This document shows, one piece after another, positions 34,540 to 47,412 of a stretch of DNA of 64,000 bases. The stretch is from Tamarix chinensis. Lineage: Eukaryota > Streptophyta > Magnoliopsida > Caryophyllales > Tamaricaceae. The position numbers and the translations under genes were made by a program. How positions within the stretch are numbered: the first letter of the stretch is position 1; each line of letters starts with the position of its first letter. Under the pieces are notes generated by a model. That model was not told the DNA's origin, ran no database searches, and saw only the letters and a list, made by a program, of their open reading frames with translations. The stretch spans positions 68,911,245-68,975,244 of the forward strand of contig CM060175.1 in assembly GCA_030549775.1 (NCBI GenBank), given 5' to 3'.

Positions 34540-35300
34540 AAATTTCATCTCATAACACGGGTTCCTTATTATTTTTATCAAAATGGAGAATACACGTGAA
34601 TGGCTTCCAAGGCCCATAAGTCAACAAGGATAACATATGGACAGAGGTTTGTTAATGGGCCTGAAAATCACAAGGAGTTGGATGAATGACTTAAAAAGTT
34701 TTTTGAGCCGGTGGGCCAAGTGTGCGAAATCACCCATGTTGTTCTACTCTCTAACACCTAATGCTGACAAAGAGACCATGCTCTATTAGGTCCAGTGCTG
34801 AGTAACCGGAAATCAAGGTGTCCAAAACCATCTTTCTTTCGATGTGAATTAGGGAATCAAGTATATTAATATTTAGTAATAAAGATATACTATGATATTG
34901 CCAAATAATAATAATAATAGATATAATATTACCAAAAATTATTTATATATAATAAATGAAAAAAAACTCTAAAATTGTCTAAATTTATATTTTGGGAGAA
35001 AATAAAGGAGCTATATTCTAATGTAGAGAAAATAATTTACCTTTTGTTGAAACTTTTTCAGGAACCCAACAAAGTGCAATTGATAAAAATAACAAGAGGG
35101 GTGCTTATAAAAGGAAGGTGAGTTGGGCTGGCTACTTGAACAACAACATACCCGATCTCCAGCTAATTTTGACCTAGATGCAATCAATTGTAGTATGACC
35201 TATGCACTGAGAAATATATCCTTTTTTTATTTGAAAATGGAGGATATAATTATCTGAAAAAATAAGTAGAGTTCAATCCATATAAATTTGGCGATAACTA
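34540..35300. other. AT-rich intergenic sequence
   Basis: No gene recognised; short AAT-type microsatellite at about 34905-34920. Confidence 0.45.
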
Positions 35301-35329
35301 ACTCCACTAATCCGCTACAACATCAAATT

Positions 35330-35640
35330 GTCCCTAAGGGTGAACATCATAAAATTCCACGCCAAAAGTAAGATGGTGCCCTAAGTGAGCCATCTCATGG
35401 GTTATTGTGTTTGTTTCCTTAAAATTGTGAGCTATCTGATAAAAACAGAAATGACCCATCAACTATCTATAGGTTGGCATGAGAGAGATATACATACTAG
35501 AAGGTGGATGATCATCATGCAGGATGTGTGTACCCACCGCATAATCGTAATCAATTCATATCCTATCATAGCCTCGTCTAAGAGTGTAGTTAAGATTATA
35601 CTAGATGTTCGATAACTCGGCCAACAAGATTAATTGTGCC
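35330..35640 (-). pseudogene. RNase H (RVT_3) fragment, probably of a LINE
   Basis: One minus frame reads HFCFYQIAHNFKETNTITHE, then MAHLG (about 35360-35460). This is the characteristic end of plant LINE-associated RNase H (hxxREtNxxAHxLAxLG). Upstream text (DEAMIGYELI, about 35560-35590) fits the earlier helix in a different frame. Too short and broken to be a gene. Confidence 0.5.
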
Positions 35641-35764
35641 GGAACCCAAGTTGGCTGAAAAGCCAAAAACTTAACGTCCAGTATTATCATGAGTTACCCC
35701 ACCGACGGTAGTCATTTTGGGATTCGACCAAGCACTACTATTAATGTATATTTATTCCCTCCCC

Positions 35765-37290
35765 CCAAATATAGTTTATTATTATTATTATTATTTTTAT
35801 TCATAAATTAAGTAATAATATATTGAGAAAAAGACTTTGCAAGCTTATACCAGGTTCATCTTCGATAAACTCTATTTATTTGCAACATGCATACGATGTG
35901 ATCGAATAAAGGTAAAATTCAAACTTCATGGAACTGGCAAGTTGGAAGATGAAACTGCCATATTATTTATTTACCTCCTAATTGAATTGGCAGTTGCTAA
36001 TTTAGCTTTAAATTATACATTATTATATGTTTGAAATTAAAGTCCAAGAGTTTTTTATTTATTTATTATTTATTTTTATTTTGAGGGGAAAGTCAAACTT
36101 TTCATGCACATGCTAGCTAGCAAATCATCATAAGACACTTCAATGCATCATTGTTATGTGGATGACATGACAGTCACACTCACAGATCCTTATCAATAAA
36201 AATACGATTACAATTATGAATCGCAAGAACACGTGGTGGCTGTATATTACGAGTTGAAAATGGGTACCCGCCGTAGAGTGAATGAACAACTCATATGCAA
36301 TGATCGTCTTCAAAACTTTGAGAAATTTGCTTTTTCATTCATGGGATCAGATCTATTATTTGCGTGACTTCACTGTCAAATTTTCAATGATGTTAGGGTT
36401 TATTTATTTATTAATATTATTATTATTATATATTTTTTTCAATGGATACTAAATGCTATGCAAGCATATTAAAACAAAAATGTCGCAACTACTAGTAAGT
36501 ATTAACATTTTAATTGTTGCAATCAGGACAGATGATTAAGACATTAACTTCTTTCTTACAATGATTACTAAAATTAGAGAAATGTAAAAAATACACAAAG
36601 ACCTTTGCGGTGCCTCGTAGGTCATATCTAACCTTTTGAGTCATTAATTTTAATTGCTCAAAATATTGGATATATGAAAATATTACGTTTATTATTTAAA
36701 GACATAAACAAAAATATAAATGATATATATATTGAAACCTTGCTAAAATGAAAAGCTTTTCCTTACCTTTGTGCAATCATGCTTCTAAAGAAGGCATAAA
36801 AATAATTTGATATTATTATATCTAGCATATAACTATACTACTTCATATATTTGACCTAATTCTTCGATTACAAAGGTTATAACTACGGTTGTTAAAAATC
36901 AACATATAATTTAAGATAGTATGTAGAATTGCATGCGATCTTATCAGAATATAAAATATTATATTAGAATCACGTAAGGTTATATAATATCGTATACCTA
37001 ATTATTTTTCTATTTTAGATGATAAAGTTGACGTGACGTGCATGTGTTACCTTCAGCAAAGTTGATAATTTTGCAACAAGCATTGATGATGATGAAGATG
37101 AAGATGAAAAATGATATGATAGCTAGGGACTAATGCTTCTAGTAGAGAGAGGCCTTACAAGAATTGTGAGGTGATGATCTAGCTAGACGAAGGTTTGTGA
37201 TTCTAAGGAATATGATTAGAGATTGACCTTGATGTTAATTACTATTGTTTATTTTCATTTCATTGTATTTGTTACTTTTATTTTGGCATT
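35765..37290. other. AT-rich intergenic sequence
   Basis: Microsatellite runs of TTA at 35776-35792 and TTAT at 36050-36075. No coding or RNA signal seen. Confidence 0.5.
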
Positions 37291-37298
37291 TTTTCTTT

Positions 37299-37701
37299 CA
37301 CTACAAAAAAGTCCATTTTTAGCAACGACGGTTTTTGTTGCAAAAGATAGAAAGTCGTTGCAAAAAATATATATCATTATGTTAAAATAATCTAAACATT
37401 CGCAACAAATATAGTCGTTGCGATAAATTCAATTAACATTTTGTAACAAAAAAAGTCGTTGCAAAAATATTTTGTATATTGCAACATATAAATGTCGTTG
37501 CAAATAAACTATCACATATATTGTAACGACAAACGTCGTTGCAAAAAATTTCCTAATAATTATTATATAAATGAATTATTTTTAGCAACAACTTTTTGTA
37601 ACGTCATAAAATTGTCGTTGCCAAAGGAAATTTTTCGCAACAACAACAAAGTGTTGTCGCTGCAAAAGTTTTTTTTGCTATAAAAGAGTTTTCTTGTAGT
37701 G
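37299..37701. mobile_element. Short CACTA MITE
   Basis: Begins CACTACAAAAAAG and ends TTTTCTTGTAGTG, the CACTA/En-Spm terminal pair, flanked by TTT on both sides (37296-37298 and 37702-37704; the expected 3-bp duplication). The 403-bp interior is an array of GTCGTTGCAAAA and its complement (TTGCAAC, TGTAACGAC), the subterminal repeats to which CACTA transposases bind. The small open frame here is not a gene. Relatives of these repeats fill 46940-48520. Confidence 0.85.
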
Positions 37702-37874
37702 TTTTTCTTATCATTAACTCCGTTCACGCTTCTTAATAATTTGTAAACTTAATTTGATAGCCTCTGGTGATTGTGAATTCATACAACTTTATTAGTAGTT
37801 GGCTATTTCAAAGTTTAATGATGAAATTTTAATGTTATATAACTTCAAACATGAGTAATTTTCATCACACTAAG

Positions 37875-38150
37875 TAGGGGTGTGCATTAATATATCCGAA
37901 CCAACTAATTGGATTGGAAATTAAGGGTTTCGGTTCTGATTGGAAGGAGCTTTTAGCCCAAATTTTCTTTAAAGAGAAATAAAATTTAGGTTTATATTAA
38001 GTTTACAGAGAAATAAAACATGTGTCTTTTTTGATATTTTGATCAAATATTGATTTTTTTGGTTGGGTCTTTAATCTTATCTTTGAAAAAAAAATCAACC
38101 ATCAATTAAATTTTGACCGGGTTCGGTTTGGGATTGGTAACTATCCCTCA
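37875..38150. mobile_element. hAT-type MITE, decayed
   Basis: Starts TAGGGGTGTGCATTAATATA and ends GGTAACTATCCCTCA. Flanks ACACTAAG (37867-37874) and ACACTAGT (38151-38158) match at 6 of 8. Subterminal ATCCGAACC and GGGTTCGGTTTGGGATT are the usual interior phrases of this group. Related in style to 33043-33581. Confidence 0.6.
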
Positions 38151-38159
38151 ACACTAGTA

Positions 38160-41100
38160 TGACAATATTATATTTATGTGATTTTTTTAGGATTAATTTG
38201 CAGTCTTATAATTCTTTCATGAGAAAACTCCTTCAATATTTTTAATAAAAACTTGATCTTGGCTGCATTGATTATATGGGCGAGTCATGAAAATTGAAGT
38301 TTACAATAAAAAAAAATCATGCATTTCATATGCCAAAAGCATGTTCACGAAGAAGTGTAAAGGGATAATATGTGTGTGGGACATCATTGTAAATTCAATT
38401 ATATATCCGATTGTATTATATAAGATATTATAATATCCTAAATTTCTCCAACCAAAATTAATATATAATTAGGTACATAGCTCATTTCAAAAAAAAAAAT
38501 TATCATGATTTTCTAATCCATTTGTATTAAATGTGAGATTTATGGTACTTATTTTATTTATTTGCAAAAAAACACACTTTTACCCAAATTCTTTGATAGT
38601 TTTGTTTTCACTCATTTTTATTCATTCTAAACTTATAATTAATTCCTAAAAATATTTCTAACCATAAGGGTTTTTTTTTCTATACTTTTTGCATCATTTT
38701 CGAGCCTTTCACTTATTATGTATTCTTTTGTGGAAAGATTTTTAGGTAGTTTTCCACTTGTTTTGATTCATCCAAAAATTATTCTTCTAAAAATATTCTA
38801 AGCTTAGATTAGAGTCCTAGGAATTTTTAAGTCTGTTAGTTCCTTCCAAATCATAAAGTCCATAAATTTTCGTTTTTCACCATGAACAATTCTCACCAAT
38901 TTTTTCTATTTCAACACATTTGAGCTCTGAATGAATTTTGAAGTCAATTTTTTTTATATATACAATTATTCTGCATCCATTCGTACCCTTTTGGACCTTT
39001 TGTTAATTGTTTCACCATTTAAAAAAGTGCATTTCTACTAATTATACAATTTTTTCATTTTTGCTTGTTTTCTATATGTTTACCTTCAAACCAACTTTGA
39101 TATCCATTACTTTAAATATTTGGGTTCCTAAAATTATTTCGCACCTTTCCATACATTTTCTCAACTTTTGAAGTTCTTTTGCTATTTCATTTCTACGAAC
39201 ACCTATTTTTGGGCATTTCCACATTTTAAATCTTTAATCTAATCGAACAAACTTCTTAACTATCTAGTTGGATCCTAAGCCATAACTAGCCAAAAAATCT
39301 AATGCCATGACAGTTGACATTGGTTATCCAAAAACCCAACCATATATATATAATCATCATCACCTTTGTACCTATAGTTAAAACTACACTTAGCCTTTCT
39401 TTCAAGTGTTAAACAATTGAGCATTAGGACACATATTACTTATATTTTTAGGCTTAAAAATCACCCTAACTCCCCAACCTTAGTCATGCCTTAACCTCCT
39501 ACTAAATCCACGTGAAACCCTCCCTATGCTAAACCCAAAATTTCCCCCTATTGCAGCCTTATGTTTCCCCCCCGCTTGAGCTAGGTTTTCTAACCAAAGC
39601 CTCACCTTCTCTTAGTTCTTTCAATTGTTTTTAGCTACTGCCGATGAGATCTCTACTGTATTTTTGGCCTAGCTCCAAAAACCTCCTCATTAATTCCTAC
39701 TCTTCTTCCCTCAATTTTCCTTACTAATTTCCATTAATCTTCTAATTTATTATTGTGTCCTTGTAGGCGATTCAAGAGTGGAAAAGGGAGAAGTAGTTAG
39801 GAGTATTATTTTTCTTGCTAGAAGATTAGCGTTTGAGTAAGCTTTTCTTTCTCTTAGGATACAGAAATTATGTTTTTTTATATATATATTTTATAGCTCT
39901 AGTATATTTACCTATGATGTTATTTTATGTGAAAATACGTATGTTTGGGATAGTTTTAGTCAAGTGTGCTTTTATGTGGGAATCAAATTTATCCACTGCT
40001 AAGGGCAATTTTTTTCATTATGATTAAAATTTATAAAAATAGAGGTCACCATGGTGCTAATTAGCTCCTTTACATACAATATGATATATTAGAAGTCATG
40101 GTTTAGAGTTTCATAAGTAGAGTTATGATGAAAACAAGTTTAAAAGTTGTTTGAGTGAAGCAAAGGGTATTTTTGTCTTTACACATGTTTAATCCCCTTG
40201 GGGGTGTTCTAATATGTTCTAGGATAGTAAGGTCATTATAATGTTGAATGTTTAACCTTTGTTAGTATTGGCTAGCCTAAAATAATTAATTAAGTTAAAA
40301 ATGACATAAAATGAGCATAGATACCAAGGGGGTATTTTAGTCATTTTATGTGTGATCTTGAATCTCAAGACCTAAAATTAGGATTAAAGTGATCTTAAGT
40401 AAATGATTAATTTCTTCCTTAAGGATGGGTTAATGATGAGGTTATTTAGAAATTAGGCCTTGAATTTCCATAAAATTACCACATGATCGAATTATCAACA
40501 CATGCAAGAATTAAGGTGAAATGTAGTGGTTTGTTTCCCCCTTATTGCCAAGTCTTCTCATTGAGTTTACAAACTACATATGTTTATCAACATAATTGAT
40601 GACTTCTATCAAATGTGGAGTATAAAATTTGTTGACAAAGTTATTTGAATGAACATCTTTGGTAGTTGGCAGGTGACAATTTTTTTATTTTTAGCTTCGC
40701 TTATTATTATTATTATTATTGTCGTTGTTGTTGTTGTTATTTTTTGTTTAATTCACTACTTGAATGTTGGAATTTTCTCAATACTCTAGATGTTTGTGCA
40801 CCCCGAGAATAAGAGAGGATAAAATGTAATAGTATTATTATTGATGGATTAAACTGTAATATATGCATCAATACATATTATAATAGGAAACATTACAATA
40901 TACAATGATTCTATGACAATTATCGAATGAATACACATGATAATTTAGGCTAATGAATCCACATCAATTGCATTGAAAGGAGTATGAAATCATGGACTTG
41001 AGGGTGATTACTTTTCTTTCTGACCCTAGAAGGTGTATCCAAGTTCCAAACTACCACAACCTTCGAATTTACTCATTCTAATTCTTTTAAGTGAAATAAA

Positions 41101-41500
41101 GGCGATCAACCTCTGCCATTCCTTCTAGCCAGTAATGTTTTCGCGGACATTTTGAAATCTTCATTGGCTATATGGATGAATATAATTTCTCACCTAATTG
41201 AGACCTTTGTTTGGCTTGCAACATGAAAAAAACTTCCACCAGTTTGCTTTTGCAAAATAGGATAATTTTATCGAGTAACAAAATCTCGTGTATTTTGTCA
41301 TAAATCTGAGGAGAATACCCTTCATCTTTTCCTTCAATTCAGTACATCAACAAAGATTTGGTTATCGTATCGACCTTTAAAATCTTTATTCATGTATGAG
41401 GATCTTTTGTTCATACCATATACAAATCAAAACAGTCTTAATGCAAGCAACCAAAAAGGCATACTTGATGGATAGTTGCACATACGAGAGACGGAAAAGA
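38160..41500. other. Long AT-rich region without a recognisable gene
   Basis: No open frame with a known domain on either strand. 39300-39760 is C-rich and pyrimidine-rich (CCCTCCCTATGCTAAACCC) and 40190-40460 has LTR-like phrases, so part may be a decayed LTR, but I could not find termini. A short ATT/GTT array lies at about 40695-40740. Confidence 0.4.
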
Positions 41501-41502
41501 TA

Positions 41503-41560
<58 letters not shown>
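41503..41560. repeat. (TAA)n microsatellite
   Basis: About 19 uninterrupted AAT units. The open frames through it, which read as poly-Ile or poly-Tyr, are artefacts. Confidence 0.93.
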
Positions 41561-41562
<2 letters not shown>

Positions 41563-41564
41563 CA

Positions 41565-43755
41565 GCCTCTTGAGCAAAGCCAATAGAAAATATTATTTTC
41601 ATCCAAACCCACCTTTTAAGTAATCTAATCATTTGTTAGCCTATTTTGCAGAAACATAAACAAAAGAAGAACGTCCTAGAAACATGAGATCATCTCCAAA
41701 TAATAATAAAATAAAATTAAATTTATAGTCAAGCAATTAATAGAACTCATTAGCCACCAAATTAGACTCTCAAATCTTTGAACATGAAATCAACGAATCT
41801 CATTTGCTTTTAACCCTCGAGATATAGTCCTTACTAAAATTAAAATTTCATGCTCAACCTCTTCATTACACTTGGTAGATTCAATTTCCAAGCACAAGTT
41901 AAAAAGCTATTCTTTTTGTCTCAAGAGAGAAGATTTTCTGACTTGCACGCCTTGTTAATTTTGCTTGTTCTCGGCAAGATAAGGGAAATAACATAATATT
42001 ATCTTTGCGTCTAAAAATCAGTAATTTCGTAACTTAAAGATAATTTTTGACTATTAATATTTTTTATATCATAATATATTACATTTAAAAAATAAATATT
42101 AAAATTTATCGTCGACTTGTTTTACACGGGAGTAGGAGTAATAATCATTGAAAAATTACCTTTTCAATCTCGATCTGCACCACCAATTGATGTCTTTCCA
42201 AAAGCCTGGATGACTAAGGCATACATAATCCACTTCAAAGCACCGGAACTTTGACGCTACCCACGGGGTAATCACCATCCGCTCACTAGGCTAGCGTAAC
42301 CCCACCCCTCCGACCACTGTAGACAATCAGAAATAGCCGATCGTTTCATCATTAGTGCACAAGTAAGCGATAATAATTGATTGTGGTAATAGAAATTAGG
42401 AATACGAAGAATAGTAAGCAAAGTAAATAGTAATCAATGGAGACAATGATTATATGTTCGTTGTTTCCGTACAGAAATATTTATTGTCATTCTTTATTAA
42501 GCAGCAAAATACACAAATCATCATATAAGTGACTATATTATAAATGTGTTACAGTAATAAAGGAGAAGGGAGATGATTTAAATTTAAGACATTTGATACT
42601 CAAAAATTAACATTTACCGCTAGGTCAAACCTTCTTTGAATTATTATTATGTTTATTAATATTATTATAGTAGCCAAGAAATACGGTGATAAAAGAGAAA
42701 TTATTAACCGGATATGCATTTGATAATTTCTTTCTATTATCTAATTATGATGTGTGTAAACCTTCAAACATCACTCATGTTTAGGGCGCAGATAAAATAC
42801 GGTTCAATTCATAACTTTACGATTTGGTTTGATTTAAGATATAACAACTCATAGTGGGATTTAGAACTTTTAAAATTGGGTTGGTAATGGTTTAGAACTC
42901 ACAGTTTTGGAAAATAATTTACACTTTATAAACCGTAAACTTTGTGTGTGTATGTACATACATATCACCATCAAGTATGAAATCATTTGGTGTAATCTTA
43001 GGTATTTGCTATACCATAAATAAATGTGTTCATAATGAATCTATTGCTATAATGAGACCTTGCCTTATATCTCTCATGATATTTATGTTTATTTTTTTAT
43101 CATGTACCTTTTTGTAGTTGTCTGAGAGGTGGTTAAAAAATAATGTATGGCTTGTGCTTTTCTTGAATTATACTTATATAATATTTTTCTTACAATTATA
43201 AATATGGCTCATTCATACATAGTACTTATATTACCAATAAAAATTAGTACTTCTAAATTATAATTTTGCATTGTTTGTTCATTATTTATAAATTCATATG
43301 AATTTAAAAGTGATTTAAAGTTAAGTAATTGATTTTTGATATTTAAGATGCATAAACTGCTAATATGATTTTGTTTGGATCATTTAGAAAATGATTTTGT
43401 TTGGTTTGAAATTTCTTTGACCCGTAAAAATATGGTTTGACTCGGTTTGAGGTTGAAACAAGACTAAATCAAATCATGTTCACATATCCTCATTTTAATA
43501 TATTTGGTTGAACATTTTAGGCTTTGTCAGCTATTTTTCGATCACAAATTTTAATTTATACTACAATTAGTAAGTTTACTTTCTACATAAGGTAAAATAG
43601 ATAACTCCAGTAGCCAACAACCAATAGTTAGTGCTCATCCAAACATACTCAAAATTAGATAGAGTATTTTTTAAATTAATTTTACTATATATATATTGAT
43701 TATTGCAGAGTAGTGTGGATTGAAAATGATCCAAAAAAAATTAGAATTAACAAGA
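41565..43755. other. Unassigned AT-rich region
   Basis: No gene recognised. A possible hAT-like unit at about 42782-43492 starts TAGGGCGCAGATAAAATACG and ends with TTTGGTTTGA / CACATATCCTCA phrases, but it lacks a matching target duplication. Confidence 0.4.
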
Positions 43756-44578
43756 TTATGAATGTAATAACCTCAAAGTTCACTACAGAAAAATTTTATT
43801 TCATTAAAATTAGAGCAGAAGCAAATATAGTAAATTTTGAGATGCTATCGTTACACTTAGTACTAGACTGGTTTCCTTTCACCGTAGTACCAAGTGCTAT
43901 GGCTTAAAAGAAAAGAACCAACTTACACAAATTCAAATTTCAAAACTAAATCAAAGTAGCGCTTTAATTACATTATAAGAATAAAATCCACTATAAGTGG
44001 TTACAGAATAAAAATCATTAAACAAGGGAATGTAAAAGTTTAAAGAAAAACTCTAACAGCTTCTTGGATAGTCCTACACTCTTAGCCCAAAAGAAAACTT
44101 GAATATCATTTGTGGGCTAACCTGTAAAAGATGTTGCCCATTGAATAGGCAATGTCCCACAAAATGAATCCTTCAGTACTACGGTATTGAGTAACCCTTT
44201 ATACAGAACTAAAAGATAGGGCCCACATGCAACACATCAATCCAATCATAAGAATAATATATTACATAATACAGAGAAAGAAATACAATAAATATTTGGG
44301 TGGACTCATACTTCAAGAATCACATGTTGCAAGGTACATTCACTTAGCATTACCAGCACTTACCAAGGGAGCATCCAAGTGAAGCTCTTTATAGTATAAT
44401 TAAAATTCCAACTTCATACTCAATCTATACACACCACCACTTAATTCAAGGTAGGCACCTAAGGCCCCTATCATATCACAACAATAAGTCATAACAGTAT
44501 ATTCAACATATTTTAGACTCAAGCCATTAATTATATATTATTCATAATCATGTCTCGAATTATATCTACGTGAGTAAG

Positions 44579-44885
44579 GATATCCCACTATTATGACTAG
44601 TGGAACATAAATATTTACTCCATAGCATAATGCACTAGCCGATAGAACGACAGTAATCATCTTAAGTCTGGTCCCGACCAACGTGGTATTCCATTGTAAG
44701 TAATTAGTATATTTTTCATGAAATACTATCATCTAAGATTTAACTTATTAAGCTCGCAACCCCCACTATTATAGCTAGTGGGACGGGAATATTACTCTAG
44801 GGCAAAATGTACCTACCACTATTATAGCCAGTGGAATGGTATCCGGGGCAAAATGCTCTTTACCACTATTATAGTCGGTGGAACG
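44579..44885 (-). repeat. Four copies of the LTR palindrome, CCACTATTATAGCYRGTGG
   Basis: Copies at about 44584, 44762, 44818 and 44863, separated by GGGCAAAATG-type spacers. Reverse complement of the units at 5125-5455 in the sister LTR. Confidence 0.75.
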
Positions 44886-46249
44886 ATAATAAATATCCTA
44901 ATTCTAGGCCAGCTCAATGATCTTCCATTTTAAGTGATTAGTATTTTATTCATGTATTATTCAATAAGTAACCCCCCATCTAGACATGCACACCCTAATA
45001 GGCTTCCTGGACTCATTACCACTCTTCTAACTCAGACTTCCTAAATTACCCTACCCCGTAACCCGAGACCTCTACATCCCCCAAGACTCTGGGACCCCAT
45101 ACACCTTCCACCATACCTGCCAATGAATCTAGAACCCCCACATATATGGGCCAATGCCCACTTTCCCATTTCTCCACCTATGCTCACTATCATCCACTAG
45201 GGTTTTTCCTTAAAGCCCTAATCTAGCCTATGTGGCCCTAGCCTCCCGTCTTCTTACTCAGCCCACATTCTCTCTTGATTCTAACATCTTCACCATACTC
45301 AACCCACTCCAACTCTCATAGACCAACTCCTCAACTCCCACATGTGATAATGACACCTTAGTTGGTCACCCCCAAAACCCTAATATATCACTTTTTCCTC
45401 CACACCCTATTCTCCTACACAACTCTACCCTCCATTAGACTTGACTCACACCCTCCATATGACATGCCCTTCGTCACAACCTAATGTCCAACCAACCTCC
45501 TTAACCTTTCCCATAATACCCCTGTCCTTAGGGTGTTCCTCCCAAAAACCCTAGTTATGCTTCCATGTATACTTCCATCAACCCACATACTAACTCTTTC
45601 CCAAGTACACCAATCGCCCGAAAAACACTTTCCTCCCCATGGTCAACCCTCAAACTATATTTTCCCATGTAAGTTATCCCCCCATGTAAAGCACATATCC
45701 CCCATGCAAAGCTCACACTCCCCATGCAAGATTTTACCCTAATCTCTTCATTTTATTATTTTCTTCCTTTACTTTCTCAACCATGTTTCATAATACACTT
45801 AGGGCATTCCCCCCAAATCTCCTCTCTCACTCCACCCTCTTTACTTTCTTTAGTCCCCTATAACCACTCAATACCCACCTAAGGCATCTAAGCATACATG
45901 TCATAACATCTCAACCAGACACAAGAACATGTCATCCATAACAAGTTATGTCACACATATTTCACATCATACAAATCATGCTCACCATACCTTTGCTCCT
46001 TCTAAGCCAAGTTGCACCACACACATACTTAGTTCACATTCACATATATTCACATAAAACATACTAATACTCCCATACATATAAGATTTATAACAGAACC
46101 CAAGCCTTAACCATATCCTTATAATATACATGATTATACTTAAATAGGTGGTGCTAAGGCCATAAACCCTTATTTTATTAATAAACATCACTTGTGACTT
46201 ATTATGAAGGTTTATTAGATCAATTGCCATATGACATGCAGAATTATTG

Positions 46250-46615
46250 ATTTACCCCTTCTTACTTACAAAATCACTAAAATACCCTCCTTGCTTGCAA
46301 ATTTACTAAAATATCATTTTACTTGCCAAATTATCAAAATATCATTCTTACTTGTGAAATTACTAAAATACCCCTCTTACTTGTAAAATTACCAAATTAC
46401 TCTTCTTACTTGTAAAATTATCGAATTACCCTTCTTGCTTGTAAAAATTTTAAATTATCCTTCTTAGTTGTAAAATTACCAAATTACCCTTTTTACTCAT
46501 AAAGTTACCAAAATTCCCTCCTTAGTTGTAAAATTACCAAATTACCCTTCTTACTTATTAAATTTTCAAATTACCCCTTTCTTATGCAAAATTACTAAAA
46601 TACCCCTAACATATA
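46250..46615. repeat. Tandem repeat of about 32 bp, roughly 11 copies
   Basis: Degenerate units of the form TTACTTGTAAAATTACCAAA followed by TTACCCTTC are repeated head to tail, with a further isolated unit near 46730-46760. The sister LTR has none, so the array arose in this copy or its lineage. Confidence 0.8.
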
Positions 46616-47072
46616 AAATATTAGCATCCATGGCCCACATGCATCATTTAACACCACGAAACCCATATTGTTATTCTTAACACCCATTATCACCTACCAT
46701 GCACATTTGTTTAGGTCACTCACTATATACAAGTAAAATTACCAAAATACCCCTAGGGCTCATATTAGCATTATTTCTACTACATGTGTCCATATTTACT
46801 TAAAATAGCATGCATATGCATGTAACATCATTATTAACATCAATCACCTTTCTTAGCCACCATTTCCACACAAGTCATATTACATACAAGATAGCATACT
46901 TTTCTCTTATCTTTCATTATAACATTAAAAATCATAATGTGCTTTAGGAACAAAAGTTGTTGCAAACAAAAAAAGCATATTACAACAAAAATATTTATCA
47001 TTATAAAAATACATTAATTGCAACGGCTTATATTGTTATAGAAAATTGTATATACTTTAGGAATAAAAAAAT

Positions 47073-47412
47073 TTAAAACACCTCGAGTAAATATTACCAC
47101 ATAGGGGTCACCTGCTAGCACCTGAGACCCACAAATTTCTAATACCCCTAGTCAAAACGGCCATGCGAGACCATTTGGTAGCCACCTAGGCTCACAAGAG
47201 CTATGGGGGCTATCGTGGAGCATTTTTTTATTGATCGGGTAGCCCCACAGATTAACACGAGTCTTTTCCAAAACTTCCTAGAAGGGTCAACCATCCTAAA
47301 AATTACTTTACGGTAAGCACCCTTAACTATGGAGTTATTAGGATGGAATCACCAAAAACATGGTATACTATGTTGATATAAGTTGTCATTCACACAATTT
47401 GGGGGTACTACA
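47073..47412 (-). mobile_element. Cassandra-like TRIM solo LTR
   Basis: On the minus strand it starts TGTAGTACCCCC and ends near GAGGTGTTTTAA (a decayed GGTGTTACA), 340 bp. This is the size of LTRs of Cassandra, the plant terminal-repeat retrotransposon in miniature that carries a 5S rRNA-derived sequence. It contains such a 5S-like block (47260-47385). It sits within CACTA-type subterminal repeats that continue on both sides. Confidence 0.7.
47260..47385 (-). ncRNA. 5S rRNA-derived segment with internal promoter boxes
   Basis: The minus strand reads ATACCATG..., GATTCCATCCTAATAACTCC, ATAGTTAAGGGTGCTT, TTAGGATGGTTGACC, TTCTAGGAAGT and ACTCGTGTTAA. It follows plant 5S rRNA in order (ATACCAGCAC, GATCCCATCAGAACTCCG, AAGTTAAGCGTGCTTG, TAGGATGGGTGACC, TGGGAAGTCC, TCGTGTTG). 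The A-box and C-box of the Pol III internal promoter are still visible but mutated. It is a transposon-borne derivative, not a functional 5S gene. Confidence 0.75.

Noticed and set aside
41386..41632. Open frames with poly-Ile and poly-Tyr stretches
   Set aside because: Direct translation of the (TAA)n microsatellite at 41503-41560.
42782..43492. hAT MITE with TAGGGCGCAGA...ATATCCTCA ends
   Set aside because: The flanking octamers CTCATGTT and TTTTAATA do not match and the ends pair poorly; kept only as a note under the unassigned region.
47260..47385. Functional 5S rRNA gene
   Set aside because: Too many substitutions from plant 5S rRNA, including in the C-box, and it sits inside an LTR-like unit rather than a 5S tandem array.
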